From the IMG/VR virus record IMGVR_UViG_3300033143_004027, positions 1-59,081 of that record: a stretch of DNA of 59,081 nt; one strand, given 5' to 3'. Of this stretch, positions 32,309 to 40,800 are shown piece by piece (positions within the stretch are counted from its first letter, which is position 1; the number at the start of each line of letters is the position of its first letter). The notes below the pieces were generated by a model that had not been told where the DNA came from, ran no database searches, and was given only the letters and a program-made list of their open reading frames with translations. Both the position numbers and the translations under genes were made by a program. The stretch is from a virus.

Positions 32309-32707
32309 TTAGTCTTCTGTCAGTCTGCGCCGCGACTCTGCTTGTGGTGTCCAGTCTATCGCGGCAACGCCCCAATACGGTGCTGGCTTCTTCGCCAGCG
32401 CAAAGTTGTCCATTGCAAAATAATCATTGGCCATCTCCCGCATCTTCTTGGCCACGTCACGGCGGTCGCCCTTCCACGCTCCTACGCTAACACTCTCGTC
32501 CTCGCGCGCCAACCCCGCCGCCCACGTCAAAAGAGCAAGGCCAGCAGCGGCCCGTAATTTGCCGCTGCCGGCCTCGGTTATGAATATATTGATTTCGGCA
32601 TCTTTGAACTTAGCGTTGCTCACTTCGGTGTCCTGTATGTACAGGCGCACCTTGCCGACATTGGTACTGGGGTCGTATGTGGATTCTGGAGCAGCCACTA
32701 AGTTCAC
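32309..32707 (-). CDS. Head-tail connector (gp6-like)
   Basis: 132 residues, helical: KVRLYIQDTEVSNAKFKDAE is the usual start of connector proteins (xVRLxIxDT-x-FxDxEI). Follows the major capsid gene. Confidence 0.7.
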   Translation of the reverse strand: MNLVAAPESTYDPSTNVGKVRLYIQDTEVSNAKFKDAEINIFITEAGSGKLRAAAGLALLTWAAGLAREDESVSVGAWKGDRRDVAKKMREMANDYFAMDNFALAKKPAPYWGVAAIDWTPQAESRRRLTED

Positions 32708-32727
32708 CTACCTAATCAATCTGGTTC

Positions 32728-33888
32728 TTACGTGGTATCGTCAACCTTCAAGATGCCGCGCCGGCTAACTGCATAAACATCAAAGTCATGCCGGATTTTG
32801 TAAGTGATACCATCGGCAGCTTGTAGGTCTTTTCCGGTCTCATCTTGCTGGAAGAGTTCGGGCCGGTCGCGCCCATTAAGGAAACCAACCTCAATGGTTG
32901 GGAACTCCAACGGGTCGGCGGCCAGATACCAGTCTACGGGACTGGTCAGCTCTTCCAGGTAAACCGGAGTCAGGCTGGCAACTGGAGCGGTCGTATCGGG
33001 TTCCAGGGTGGTTGTCGTGGCACCCGCAATCATCCGCACCCCAGCATTTACTCCGCAAAGCCGCTCGGCGGTATATTGCAACTCGGGCGGCACAATCAGG
33101 TACTTAGGCCGCAGATTCATAATACGTCCCTGCGGTGTAGGCAGATTGGCGAAGTAGTGCATATAGGTTATCAAGTTCGTGTAGTTCAACGGTGCAGCCG
33201 CTGAATACATATTGATACACGAACCCGCAGGAGCCGTTGTGTTAAACAGGCGGCTACCATCACGCATTACCATACCAGAGGTGCTTGTAGATGCGCCAGC
33301 CTCCAGGCAATTGGCAACGTGTTTATTGATGGTGCGCTTCATCGCGGCACCCAGAACAGATGGAATAGCCTGCAATGCCCGCTGGTCATCATTGAAGAGC
33401 ATCTGCCGTGTATACCGGAATAGAATACCATACGTCTCTATTTCTGCATACTCGTACTCTTCTTCGATGCGAGCATCGTCGTAGCCGTGCCCCTCCGGCA
33501 CCATAGGAATAGTACCCGAGGATGTACGGGCTGCCTGCTGCTCATCTACCAGCAAGTCTTCCAGTACGGCCACGTTCTGCCGACGAAAGTTGTTGAACGT
33601 GGCGGGACGGAACGGGATGCGCCAGTTTTCCGAGACGCTATCAAAGGCCTTGTAGAGGTGCGTATCAACGCTCCCACCGAGAATAACTGGCAGGTCGTCG
33701 TCTACCATAGCCTCCTGTACCCGTTCGTGCTGCATACGACAGGCCTCAGCAACGCGGCCTTCCGACACTAATTGTACATAGCGGTTCCATACTGCTTTGT
33801 CCTTCGGTATGTAAGACTCTACTATGTTATCGACGGAGGTAAATCCGCCGAAGAAACTATCGTTTACTTTCGGAATGTAATTCGGCAT
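32728..33888 (-). CDS. Major capsid protein
   Basis: 386 residues. AAGGAGG, the strongest ribosome site of the late region, precedes the ATG. The composition, a long mixed alpha/beta body (ENWRIPFRPATFNNFRRQN, EYAEIETYGILFRYTRQM, FEFPTIEVGFL-like LEFPTIEVGFLNGRDRPEL) and its place after scaffold and decoration genes match Mu F-like/HK97-fold capsid proteins. The tail IRHDFDVYAVSRRGI is typical. Confidence 0.85.
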   Translation of the reverse strand: MPNYIPKVNDSFFGGFTSVDNIVESYIPKDKAVWNRYVQLVSEGRVAEACRMQHERVQEAMVDDDLPVILGGSVDTHLYKAFDSVSENWRIPFRPATFNNFRRQNVAVLEDLLVDEQQAARTSSGTIPMVPEGHGYDDARIEEEYEYAEIETYGILFRYTRQMLFNDDQRALQAIPSVLGAAMKRTINKHVANCLEAGASTSTSGMVMRDGSRLFNTTAPAGSCINMYSAAAPLNYTNLITYMHYFANLPTPQGRIMNLRPKYLIVPPELQYTAERLCGVNAGVRMIAGATTTTLEPDTTAPVASLTPVYLEELTSPVDWYLAADPLEFPTIEVGFLNGRDRPELFQQDETGKDLQAADGITYKIRHDFDVYAVSRRGILKVDDTT

Positions 33889-33899
33889 TTTTAACCTCC

Positions 33900-34376
33900 T
33901 TAATCAAGGTCCTCGTTGAGTTCGCCTGTCCCCATACCATTGGTAAATATAGCCTTGATATGACAGCGGCTATATCCCTTATCGGTAGCATTGTACGCAG
34001 TGGAAGCTGCGGGGTCGTAGTCCACCACAACACCACAGGCGAGCTTGCCACTCACGTACGGGGTAACGGCGTGGTCTGCCAATACTGTCACCTGGTCGCC
34101 TAGCGATAGGTCGCCACTACAGTAACACTCGAAAATGTCCTCCGAAACGATAACAACCGGAGGCTCATCGGTATCAGTTGCCTTAGCAGAGGCGGCGGGG
34201 ATGTTCTTGACTACACCCCAAACAGCACCGCCCAGCGGCGCGTTTTCTATCAAGTTGGATGTAAGTCCGACAGGGGTGAATGTCGTAGGCGGGGCAGTTG
34301 AACCGTAGTCCATCTTAACGGTCAAGTCCTGCCCGCGCAACCACTTCCACGGGTAGTCGTCGGTAATTTCGGCCAT
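33900..34376 (-). CDS. Capsid decoration or cement protein
   Basis: 158 residues. An FTPVGLTSNLIENAPLGG stretch and the beta barrel (SLGDQVTVLADHAVTPYVSG, LACGVVVDYDPA) resemble DUF2190-type head-stabilising proteins, normally next to the capsid gene as here. AGGAGGTG precedes the ATG. Confidence 0.65.
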   Translation of the reverse strand: MAEITDDYPWKWLRGQDLTVKMDYGSTAPPTTFTPVGLTSNLIENAPLGGAVWGVVKNIPAASAKATDTDEPPVVIVSEDIFECYCSGDLSLGDQVTVLADHAVTPYVSGKLACGVVVDYDPAASTAYNATDKGYSRCHIKAIFTNGMGTGELNEDLD

Positions 34377-34388
34377 TTGTTACACCTC

Positions 34389-34940
34389 CTACTTCTCTTC
34401 TGGTTTTACTCCTGCTGCCCTGGCAATATCTGCACGGACTTCCTCGGGCGTGAGTGCGGCCGGCGCCTCTGCTTCACTAATAACGCCGGGGGTGCCGGGC
34501 AACCTTACGGATTCGGCGATGGCCTTTTCGTGTTCGGCCACTGCCTTGATTTCTGCGTCTACAGTTTCAACGAACTTCGCTTTGTCGTCGGGCGCGGCAT
34601 CCGTGAACTGTCGCTTCACCATCTGCTTGCCAAGGTCGGTTATATTGGCCTCGGCCAATGCCGCCTGCACTACTTCGCGGGCATCAGCCTGCCGCTCGCG
34701 CATCTCGACAGCGGCCAGGCGAGCTTCGATTTCAGTTGTCTTTGATTCGGTTACTGCTGCCTCTTCTGGCTCGACTTCAGCAGCGGCCTCTTCGGCGGCT
34801 GCGGCGCTCTCTTGGATTTCCGCTTCCAACTCCTCGATGCGCTCATCGAACCCTGCGAGGACTTTATCGCTATATGCCTTCAACACGTCCGCCGGGCAAT
34901 TAGCTTCCAGCAATTCCAGTGTTACATCCGGCCACTCCAT
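34389..34940 (-). CDS. Capsid scaffold-like protein
   Basis: 183 residues from ATG 34940, with AAGGAG upstream. Acidic, Ala/Glu-rich coiled coil (ERIEELEAEIQESAAAAEEA) and a helical C-terminus ending in IARAAGVKPEEK. The position before decoration and capsid genes is the usual one for scaffolds. Confidence 0.65.
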   Translation of the reverse strand: MEWPDVTLELLEANCPADVLKAYSDKVLAGFDERIEELEAEIQESAAAAEEAAAEVEPEEAAVTESKTTEIEARLAAVEMRERQADAREVVQAALAEANITDLGKQMVKRQFTDAAPDDKAKFVETVDAEIKAVAEHEKAIAESVRLPGTPGVISEAEAPAALTPEEVRADIARAAGVKPEEK

Positions 34941-34989
34941 AGTTTTCAACTCCTTGTGAGTGGTATATGTAAAGTAAATATGATACAGC

Positions 34990-35019
34990 AAAAACCCCGC
35001 CAACTCGTCCAGCGCGGGG
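34990..35019 (-). terminator. Second intrinsic terminator
   Basis: CCCCGC and GCGGGG pair around a 13-base loop, followed by five T on the minus strand. Tandem with the one at 35022. Confidence 0.6.
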
Positions 35020-35021
35020 CA

Positions 35022-35047
35022 AACAAAAAGCCCGCCGAAGCGGGCTT
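35022..35047 (-). terminator. Intrinsic terminator upstream of the scaffold gene
   Basis: AAGCCCGC, loop TTCG, GCGGGCTT running into five T on the minus strand. It separates the protease/unknown pair from the scaffold-capsid block, which must therefore have its own promoter or antitermination. Confidence 0.88.
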
Positions 35048-35088
35048 AGTGTGTCGGGTTTATTTAACCACTGTACGGCCTGCCGCTG

Positions 35089-35613
35089 CTAAATCGGCTC
35101 ATCATCGTTCCGTTTGAGTTCCGTCTGGATGGCATTAGCAACGGCTTTCATTATGGCAATGGGCAAGCAACAAAGCTCCCAGGCCTTATCACCTTCGCGG
35201 TGCTCTATACTCACTTCGCCTGCCTTGCGCTGAATAACCAGGTCGCCGGAGCGGTCTGACCGGCCTTCCCGCCCATCGTAATGCACCATGTACTTTTCCG
35301 CACTATCTGCGTTATCCTTGGCTGCTTTCAATATGCTTTCCGCAAGCCCTGTCCAAACACGCACGGTGGGGCTGAATTGCCGCTGCCATTTTAATATACG
35401 CAGAGTGCGGGGAATGTTCTCTGGGGGCGTTCCCTCGGCAATTCTTTTTTCATCGGTTATCTTCTGTGTTAGCGTTTTCGGCGGGGCCTTCAGCATTATG
35501 ATATTGCCGGCTACCTTGTCAAAGATAAAGTAACCGCTGTTGTCCTCGCCGGCATCAAACTCTACTCGTGTATCTGGCCAGTAGTCATTAGCTTTGTAGG
35601 TCTTGTGGCTCAT
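35089..35613 (-). CDS. Unknown protein before the capsid block
   Basis: 174 residues from ATG 35613 (MSHKTYKANDYWPDTRVEF), with AAGGGGGAACCC upstream. Mixed charged protein ending in ELKRNDDEPI. No family recognised; it ends shortly before the double terminator. Confidence 0.5.
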   Translation of the reverse strand: MSHKTYKANDYWPDTRVEFDAGEDNSGYFIFDKVAGNIIMLKAPPKTLTQKITDEKRIAEGTPPENIPRTLRILKWQRQFSPTVRVWTGLAESILKAAKDNADSAEKYMVHYDGREGRSDRSGDLVIQRKAGEVSIEHREGDKAWELCCLPIAIMKAVANAIQTELKRNDDEPI

Positions 35614-35635
35614 TGGGTTCCCCCTTATAGTTTGA

Positions 35636-37063
35636 TTATACTTCGCCAACTGCACCAAAGGCCGTCGGGTTTGCTACGAAATCAACTTGACACTTGCCGC
35701 TTAGTTTTGTCGGCACCTGGATTGTGCGCCCGTGATAGTCTTCAACATCAAAGTCATAATGGCCGCCCTCCCAAAGCACACTCAGGCCAGCAGCCCCAGA
35801 GTTCCGTATTGTCTCATTGCCAAAGACAGAAACCACATAATCGGCGGCCTCATTATTGTCAAGTAATACAATGTCACCGACAACTGACTCGGTGGCCTTA
35901 TCATAACGTGGGTTACGGGTATGGCCAGCCAGCGCACGAAGGCTGCGCGGCTCGCCAGGGGCGGGATGGTCAATGTAACAAAGTGAACCATCAAAAGCAT
36001 CCAAGTGAGCCTCCAGAACCTCCGGTTTCCACCGGCGCGTCTTGGGCTTGTTTAGCCCCGCCTTGATAAATGTGCAGTTGCGCAGAATGCGCTCGTCGCC
36101 CTGCTGCCACGAAGCAACCTCAGAAAGTGCCTCGGCGGGCAGCACATAGGACTCCTGCATCGCTTCGGGTGCAGGCGCCTCTTCTCTCTTGGCGGATGTC
36201 GCCATCAGAGCCTCTTTGCGTCGCCCCACGTCTGCCTTCAGCCTGTCAATCTTGATGCCCCAAATCGCTTCAGATAATCGCCGATATAGCTTGGTGCCCA
36301 TGTCTGTCTCCTTCAATACCCATTTGGGCGTTGCTTTCTTGAATGCTTTCTTTACTGCTCCCCAGGCATATTGGGCGCGGCGCTTTTCTGGCCAGCCCTT
36401 CTTCTCGGCGGCATTATAAGCATTACGCCAAATTGTTTGAGCGCGAGCAGGCAGGGAGTTCCGGACGCTCTTGGGGAGTTCAGAGTTGCGGGCGTATGGT
36501 TCCGAAAGGCGGTCAATGCTAATAGCGGATTCGCGAATGCTGCGCGGCATTTTGTCGGCACCAACGCCAAGTTTGCGGTAGGCTGCCCGTATTTTAGCCT
36601 TCACCGCCGCGACTTTGTTGGCTGGTATTTGCACACGTCGTCCGCGAAAACCCCCAGCCGAGAATGCAGCGGCTGCTCTACCCAATTGCCGGACAGTAAC
36701 CTTACCGGGTGTCTCCTCCAACCGAATTTTCCAGGTGCTGGGCTTCTCGCGATCTGGAACATAAGCGTATGCCCGGGCAGAGAACCGGAGCCCTCCCTCT
36801 GTCTTGAACGCGGCTTCCTGCAAGCGGATATATGACCACAACTCAGCTTCGGCGGTACGCTTGGCTATAGCCTTTGCCCTTGTCATTAGATTGGCCTTGA
36901 CTGGCGCAGACAAGTTACTGCTCGCAATATCTGTTAGGGCACTCTCTACGAGTGCACCGTCAATCTCGCCGTCGCTATTCTTGTACGGAAAGAGCCGCTT
37001 GCGTGCATATAGAAAAGAACTATCGGGCAGGTCATTGATAAACTTTGTACTCCAAACAGTCAT
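35636..37063 (-). CDS. Multidomain prohead protease with ChaB-like domain
   Basis: 475 residues. Residues ~15-70 (SSFLYARKRLFPYKNSDGEI) and ~95-165 (REKPSTWKIRLEETPG, FRGRRVQIPANKVAAVKAKI) are small helical modules often found beside phage proteases. Residues ~200-245 (LPKSVRNSLPARAQTIWRNA, YAWGAVKKAFKK) are a ChaB-like fold. The C-terminal ~170 residues (EVLEAHLDAFDGSLCYIDHP, LRALAGHTRNPRYD, VVGDIVLLD) match Mu-I/S78-like prohead maturation proteases, which cleave scaffold and capsid. Confidence 0.75.
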   Translation of the reverse strand: MTVWSTKFINDLPDSSFLYARKRLFPYKNSDGEIDGALVESALTDIASSNLSAPVKANLMTRAKAIAKRTAEAELWSYIRLQEAAFKTEGGLRFSARAYAYVPDREKPSTWKIRLEETPGKVTVRQLGRAAAAFSAGGFRGRRVQIPANKVAAVKAKIRAAYRKLGVGADKMPRSIRESAISIDRLSEPYARNSELPKSVRNSLPARAQTIWRNAYNAAEKKGWPEKRRAQYAWGAVKKAFKKATPKWVLKETDMGTKLYRRLSEAIWGIKIDRLKADVGRRKEALMATSAKREEAPAPEAMQESYVLPAEALSEVASWQQGDERILRNCTFIKAGLNKPKTRRWKPEVLEAHLDAFDGSLCYIDHPAPGEPRSLRALAGHTRNPRYDKATESVVGDIVLLDNNEAADYVVSVFGNETIRNSGAAGLSVLWEGGHYDFDVEDYHGRTIQVPTKLSGKCQVDFVANPTAFGAVGEV

Positions 37064-37194
37064 CGAGGGTCACATCCTATTTTCGTACTGGCAATGCGCT
37101 CCCCCTGTATAATACCGATTGCTGTGCCCACAAGGCCCGTAGGCGGAAAGTTTGCTATAATATGAGGTATAGTGAAGGGCAGAAAAGAAATGGC

Positions 37195-37584
37195 CTAGAA
37201 CGGCTTATTTTCCATTCGTAACTTGAGCAATGCCCCACAGATAGAATCTATTGCCCGCTCATTATGGCCAACATATAGGTCTTTAGCCAATGTGGCTGCT
37301 GGCTCGGAGAGCCGCCTGCGCGTTTCCGTAACAACATCGTCTGTATCAGTCAAAACTATATGGAGCAATTCATGTATGATACTGCCAATAATTGCCTTAT
37401 CCTCGCGATCGCGGGCAATCGTGACAATAGCCCGTCGCGTATAGAAGCGTGTCCGCACATTGGCCGTGTCATCATCGTCGTTAATTTTTTCGGCCTCAAT
37501 ACACTTAACCTCAATAACCCAGTCTTGTAGCCGTAGGAGTTTCTGCCAGTACACAACCTCCCGCTCTATCTGCTTCTTTGTCAA
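37195..37584 (-). CDS. Small zinc metallopeptidase (HELLH)
   Basis: 129 residues from TTG 37584, with AGGGGGATAACAG upstream. GSIIHELLHIVL is an HExxH active site, and Glu in HNERAID ~40 residues later is a plausible third ligand. Short phage metallopeptidases of this type are known but unassigned; targets could be a host repressor or a phage precursor. Confidence 0.65.
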   Translation of the reverse strand: MTKKQIEREVVYWQKLLRLQDWVIEVKCIEAEKINDDDDTANVRTRFYTRRAIVTIARDREDKAIIGSIIHELLHIVLTDTDDVVTETRRRLSEPAATLAKDLYVGHNERAIDSICGALLKLRMENKPF

Positions 37585-37620
37585 CTGTTATCCCCCTTCT
37601 ATTTTGTGAGGCGGGCTGCA

Positions 37621-38697
37621 TTACATTGTCAATTCCGTAAAGCCCAGCGCCTTGAGCTGGGCACCATTAACATTGGCGTTCTCAAATCCCTCCACATCAC
37701 CCCAGAAAGTACCGCCGCTCAGGTAGCCGTGCAACCTTGGTGGAGGCCACACACTCCCCTCCTGAGCCACAATGACTTGCTCCTGGCCACGGGCAAGTAA
37801 TCTATTTTCCCGGTCATACTTACCCCCTGGGACTAGCGTCATCGCACAAAGGCAAATATGGACACCGTTGACTGCATTGACAATTTGCCGCAACCGGCCC
37901 GGCAGCAATGGGTTGTAGCAGTCGTAAATTATCATCCAGTCCATAGTGCCGTAAAACGGTCTGCCGCCAGCCTGCAATACGAGCGGTGCTGTTTCTGCAA
38001 CAAACTCGCAGGCCAGATGTATGCTGTGGGGTAAGTCTATCTCCGCCTTGTGCCCCAAGTAATCAACTACCATTATCGGGCTGCCCATCGTTATGGGCTG
38101 GCCGTCTTCGTCTTCCTCAACGGGGCGGATCTTCTGGAACATTAGCTCGCAGCCGTTGTTGCCCAGCAGGATGCCCTTGACACGTGGCGCAATCTCCTGA
38201 ATCAGCGCCACGAACTTGCCATAATCCGGCAACTTTCGCTGAGGCCAAACTGACGGTGTTGGCCCAGCGAGTGAACCGTAATAAAGCGGAACCCAAACTA
38301 TGTCGTTGGGGCCCACTGCATCTGCTACCCATTCCCATTCCTCAAAGACTGGATCGTGGTCGGGTTCGACTGGCATAATAATACGGCCCGGTAGCCAATC
38401 TTTATTTGCGGGCCAGTATTCATAATTCTCGCCTGGATACCACTCACACCATTTATAGGCAGGGTGTGTTGATGCCTGTAGTGCGAGAAACCTTTTCTCG
38501 CCGGTGAAAGCACCTTCTTGCCCCCAGGCCTCAGCGTGGGGATTATACTTTACCTCCTTGGTGTTCATCCGATTAGGTCTATGAGAATAGCCCCACGGGC
38601 GTTTGCAGTTTGCGTGGGCAAAAGCCTCCTCGGCGGTAGAAATATCTTTACCACCAGCGCCTTCGGGCAGCTTATACTTGTGAATCGCTTCACTCAC
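37621..38697 (-). CDS. Unknown protein, TIM-barrel-like pattern
   Basis: 358 residues from GTG, overlapping the previous stop (GTGA). Alternating strands and helices (GRIIMPVEPDHDPVFEEWEW, DIVWVPLYYGSLAG, VKGILLGNNGCELMF, FYGTMDWMIIYDCYNP) resemble glycoside-hydrolase TIM barrels, but I see no catalytic signature I would trust. Sits beside the secreted glycosidase-like gene. Confidence 0.45.
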   Translation of the reverse strand: MSEAIHKYKLPEGAGGKDISTAEEAFAHANCKRPWGYSHRPNRMNTKEVKYNPHAEAWGQEGAFTGEKRFLALQASTHPAYKWCEWYPGENYEYWPANKDWLPGRIIMPVEPDHDPVFEEWEWVADAVGPNDIVWVPLYYGSLAGPTPSVWPQRKLPDYGKFVALIQEIAPRVKGILLGNNGCELMFQKIRPVEEDEDGQPITMGSPIMVVDYLGHKAEIDLPHSIHLACEFVAETAPLVLQAGGRPFYGTMDWMIIYDCYNPLLPGRLRQIVNAVNGVHICLCAMTLVPGGKYDRENRLLARGQEQVIVAQEGSVWPPPRLHGYLSGGTFWGDVEGFENANVNGAQLKALGFTELTM

Positions 38698-38951
38698 TGT
38701 GTATTACACCCACAAACTAATATATGCTTTGGCATCAGCCCGAGGTTATCGTCGAAACCAATCTCTTGCCAGGGGAACTCATAGTGAAGCATCTGACCGT
38801 TTGCGTATGTGGCGTGACCAATAAGTGGGACATTCTCACCATCGCCGCTGACCCAGCCGCCCGTGTACCATTCGTGTACCTTAGCAAATTGCTGATAAGG
38901 CAACCCGCAATTCGGGCACTTCTTCGGCTTGCGCTTAAACGGCCACTTCAT
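38694..38951 (-). CDS. Small zinc-ribbon protein
   Basis: 85 residues: CPNCGLPY near the start and CGCNTQ at the very end provide four cysteines. Basic N-terminus (KWPFKRKPKK). AGGGGGAAGCG precedes the ATG. Confidence 0.55.
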   Translation of the reverse strand: MKWPFKRKPKKCPNCGLPYQQFAKVHEWYTGGWVSGDGENVPLIGHATYANGQMLHYEFPWQEIGFDDNLGLMPKHILVCGCNTQ

Positions 38952-39264
38952 CGCTTCCCCCTGTTACTGCGTTTGCAATAGTAGCCAATTGTTCGACCCT
39001 AACCCCCAATTTCTTTACTTGTTCTGCCCACCAATCTTCACCCCATAAGCCTATAAGTTCCTGTTCCATTTGTGTGCGCCCGCTACGGCTTTCATGCCAA
39101 TAGCGATGCCAGTTGACATCGTGAAAGCGTAAGCACCCGCAAACCGGAATATCACCAGTGATTTCTTGCTCCATTTCGGCATAGCGCTTTTGTGCGAGTG
39201 TCATATATCCGCCCGCGCCCAGGCTTTCGTATCGTTTAGTGGTGAGAGGTTCCTGGTTCATCAT
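38935..39264 (-). CDS. Unknown protein
   Basis: 109 residues from ATG 39264, with AAGGGGGGATTG upstream. Contains VCGCLRFHDVNWHRYWHESR, rich in His, Cys and Trp, perhaps metal binding. Overlaps the next gene by 17 bases. Confidence 0.45.
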   Translation of the reverse strand: MMNQEPLTTKRYESLGAGGYMTLAQKRYAEMEQEITGDIPVCGCLRFHDVNWHRYWHESRSGRTQMEQELIGLWGEDWWAEQVKKLGVRVEQLATIANAVTGGSDEVAV

Positions 39265-39274
39265 CAATCCCCCC

Positions 39275-39766
39275 TTAGTTGTTGTACTTGAAACCCAGCT
39301 TTTCGTAGAGATTGCGGGCGGCCTGGTAAAAGTCGTTGCTGCCCGTGCCGAGCTTGATGCGAGTTACTCCCCGCCCGACAAGGACGGCTATCACCGCCGC
39401 GCAAACCCCAAAGCCGAATCCCCGTCGGCGGTGGTCGGGCCGCACTGCAATGGCGCTCATGTGTGCCCAGGTAGGGTCAGTATCGGTTTGCCAACCATGG
39501 GCGGTGGCTACGGGCTGTTCTTCATCGTCTACGATAATCCGCGAAACGCATCCAGCCCCCCCGCGCCCCAACCCCTGGGCTACTTTCTGGCTTACCGCCG
39601 GAACGACAGCACCAAATGCGGGGCTGCACGACATCAAACATTTCACGCATCCCGCATTGTCGCTCGGTTTATACTCTCGAAGCGTATATCCCTCAGGAGG
39701 CGACCATTCTGGAATTGCAGCGGCGGCCTCAGCAGTGAGAATCATGGGTATGCTTTCGTATGTCAC
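39275..39766 (-). CDS. GNAT-family acetyltransferase
   Basis: 163 residues from GTG 39766, overlapping the stop of the tRNA-synthetase-like gene (GTGA). MSAIAVRPDHRRRGFGFGV is the acetyl-CoA-binding motif A (R-x-x-G-x-G/A), and AARNLYEKLGFKYNN is the usual C-terminal motif. The target is unknown. Tight coupling to its neighbour suggests a joint task. Confidence 0.85.
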   Translation of the reverse strand: MTYESIPMILTAEAAAAIPEWSPPEGYTLREYKPSDNAGCVKCLMSCSPAFGAVVPAVSQKVAQGLGRGGAGCVSRIIVDDEEQPVATAHGWQTDTDPTWAHMSAIAVRPDHRRRGFGFGVCAAVIAVLVGRGVTRIKLGTGSNDFYQAARNLYEKLGFKYNN

Positions 39767-40800
39767 CGCTTCGCCTTCTTCTTCGGCGGCTTGAGCTGCC
39801 CCGTCTCCAGGAACCGCCGCCAATCGGCTTCGTCAATTATAGCATCGGAGCGTACCGCATCCACAAAACTGGCTGGCGAAGCATTATCGCTACGCAGAAC
39901 ATCTTGATGCGTTGTGCTGCTATTCGCGTTGATTGGCTCCGAACTTATTATATGCTCAAACATATAGGCATCAAGGCCCTCGCGGTCAACACCAGCGTCA
40001 ATGGCATCGCTAATAAGAATCTGGGGGCAGTCCTGCTCTTGGCCGGCGAGACCCAGACAGTTAGACGATGATAGTGGTAATACATTACCATTCAACGACC
40101 GGCCCCGAATCGTCGGAATCGTATAGTGGGTAGGAACCTGCCAGCCGGTTGCGAATGCCAGGCGGTATGCGTGTTCACCAAACTGTCCTACTATCGTTGA
40201 GAGGTCTTCGCCGTCAATTGCCATATTCCGACCCGTTAGCATCTCGTCTACTGCCCAGCTCAATACAATCCACGGGTGCGTGATGTGAGTTTGGGAACCC
40301 GCCCCGCCGATTCGAGTGGCTATATACTCTGACTCTACATCTACTATTTGTTTTTCTCCAAACGGCAGTGGCCACTGCCCAAACTGCTCCTCAAATCCGA
40401 ATATGCTGTAATAGTGTTGCGTGAGGGTATTATCGCTTTGCCATTTGACGCCCATCTGCCGCTCTTCGGGAAATGGCCAGTTGAATCCCTGGGCACGCAG
40501 CTCTTCTTCACTGCTGGGGCCGAGGCCATAATGATTGAGACAGCGAATCAATTCGTCGCCCCAATACTCAAATGATGGCCGTAGGTCATTGGGTGCTTTC
40601 TCGCCCACGGGTTCCCGCGCCGTGGGCAATCCAAGCATCGCCAACAGGTCGTCAATTATAATGACGAAAGTGCCGCCAGTGCGCTCGACAAGTGTGTGTA
40701 TAAGCCAGGCAATTGTGTAGTGCGAAAGCAATGTCGGCCCTGAGGGCGTCGGGACCATAGTCCCGTGTACCCTCTTGGGCGTCAATATCTTGTTACTCAC
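39763..40800 (-). CDS. Glutamyl/glutaminyl-tRNA-synthetase-like catalytic domain
   Basis: 345 residues from GTG, overlapping the previous stop. TMVPTPSGPTLLSHYTIAWL aligns with the class I start (PSPTG-x-LHIG), then GGTFVIIIDD with the G-x-F-x-LRIEDTD element. THPWIVLSWAVDEMLTG and AIDGEDL match the second conserved block (HVIRGEDL). The KMSKS site is degenerate (LPLSSS). There is no anticodon-binding domain, as in GluQ-RS. It may aminoacylate something other than tRNA. Function uncertain. Confidence 0.6.
   Translation of the reverse strand: MSNKILTPKRVHGTMVPTPSGPTLLSHYTIAWLIHTLVERTGGTFVIIIDDLLAMLGLPTAREPVGEKAPNDLRPSFEYWGDELIRCLNHYGLGPSSEEELRAQGFNWPFPEERQMGVKWQSDNTLTQHYYSIFGFEEQFGQWPLPFGEKQIVDVESEYIATRIGGAGSQTHITHPWIVLSWAVDEMLTGRNMAIDGEDLSTIVGQFGEHAYRLAFATGWQVPTHYTIPTIRGRSLNGNVLPLSSSNCLGLAGQEQDCPQILISDAIDAGVDREGLDAYMFEHIISSEPINANSSTTHQDVLRSDNASPASFVDAVRSDAIIDEADWRRFLETGQLKPPKKKAKR

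Noticed and set aside
34950-34990. Sigma-70 promoter between the terminators and the scaffold gene
   Set aside because: TATCAT and CATATA hexamers exist but no -35 at an acceptable distance; left unassigned.
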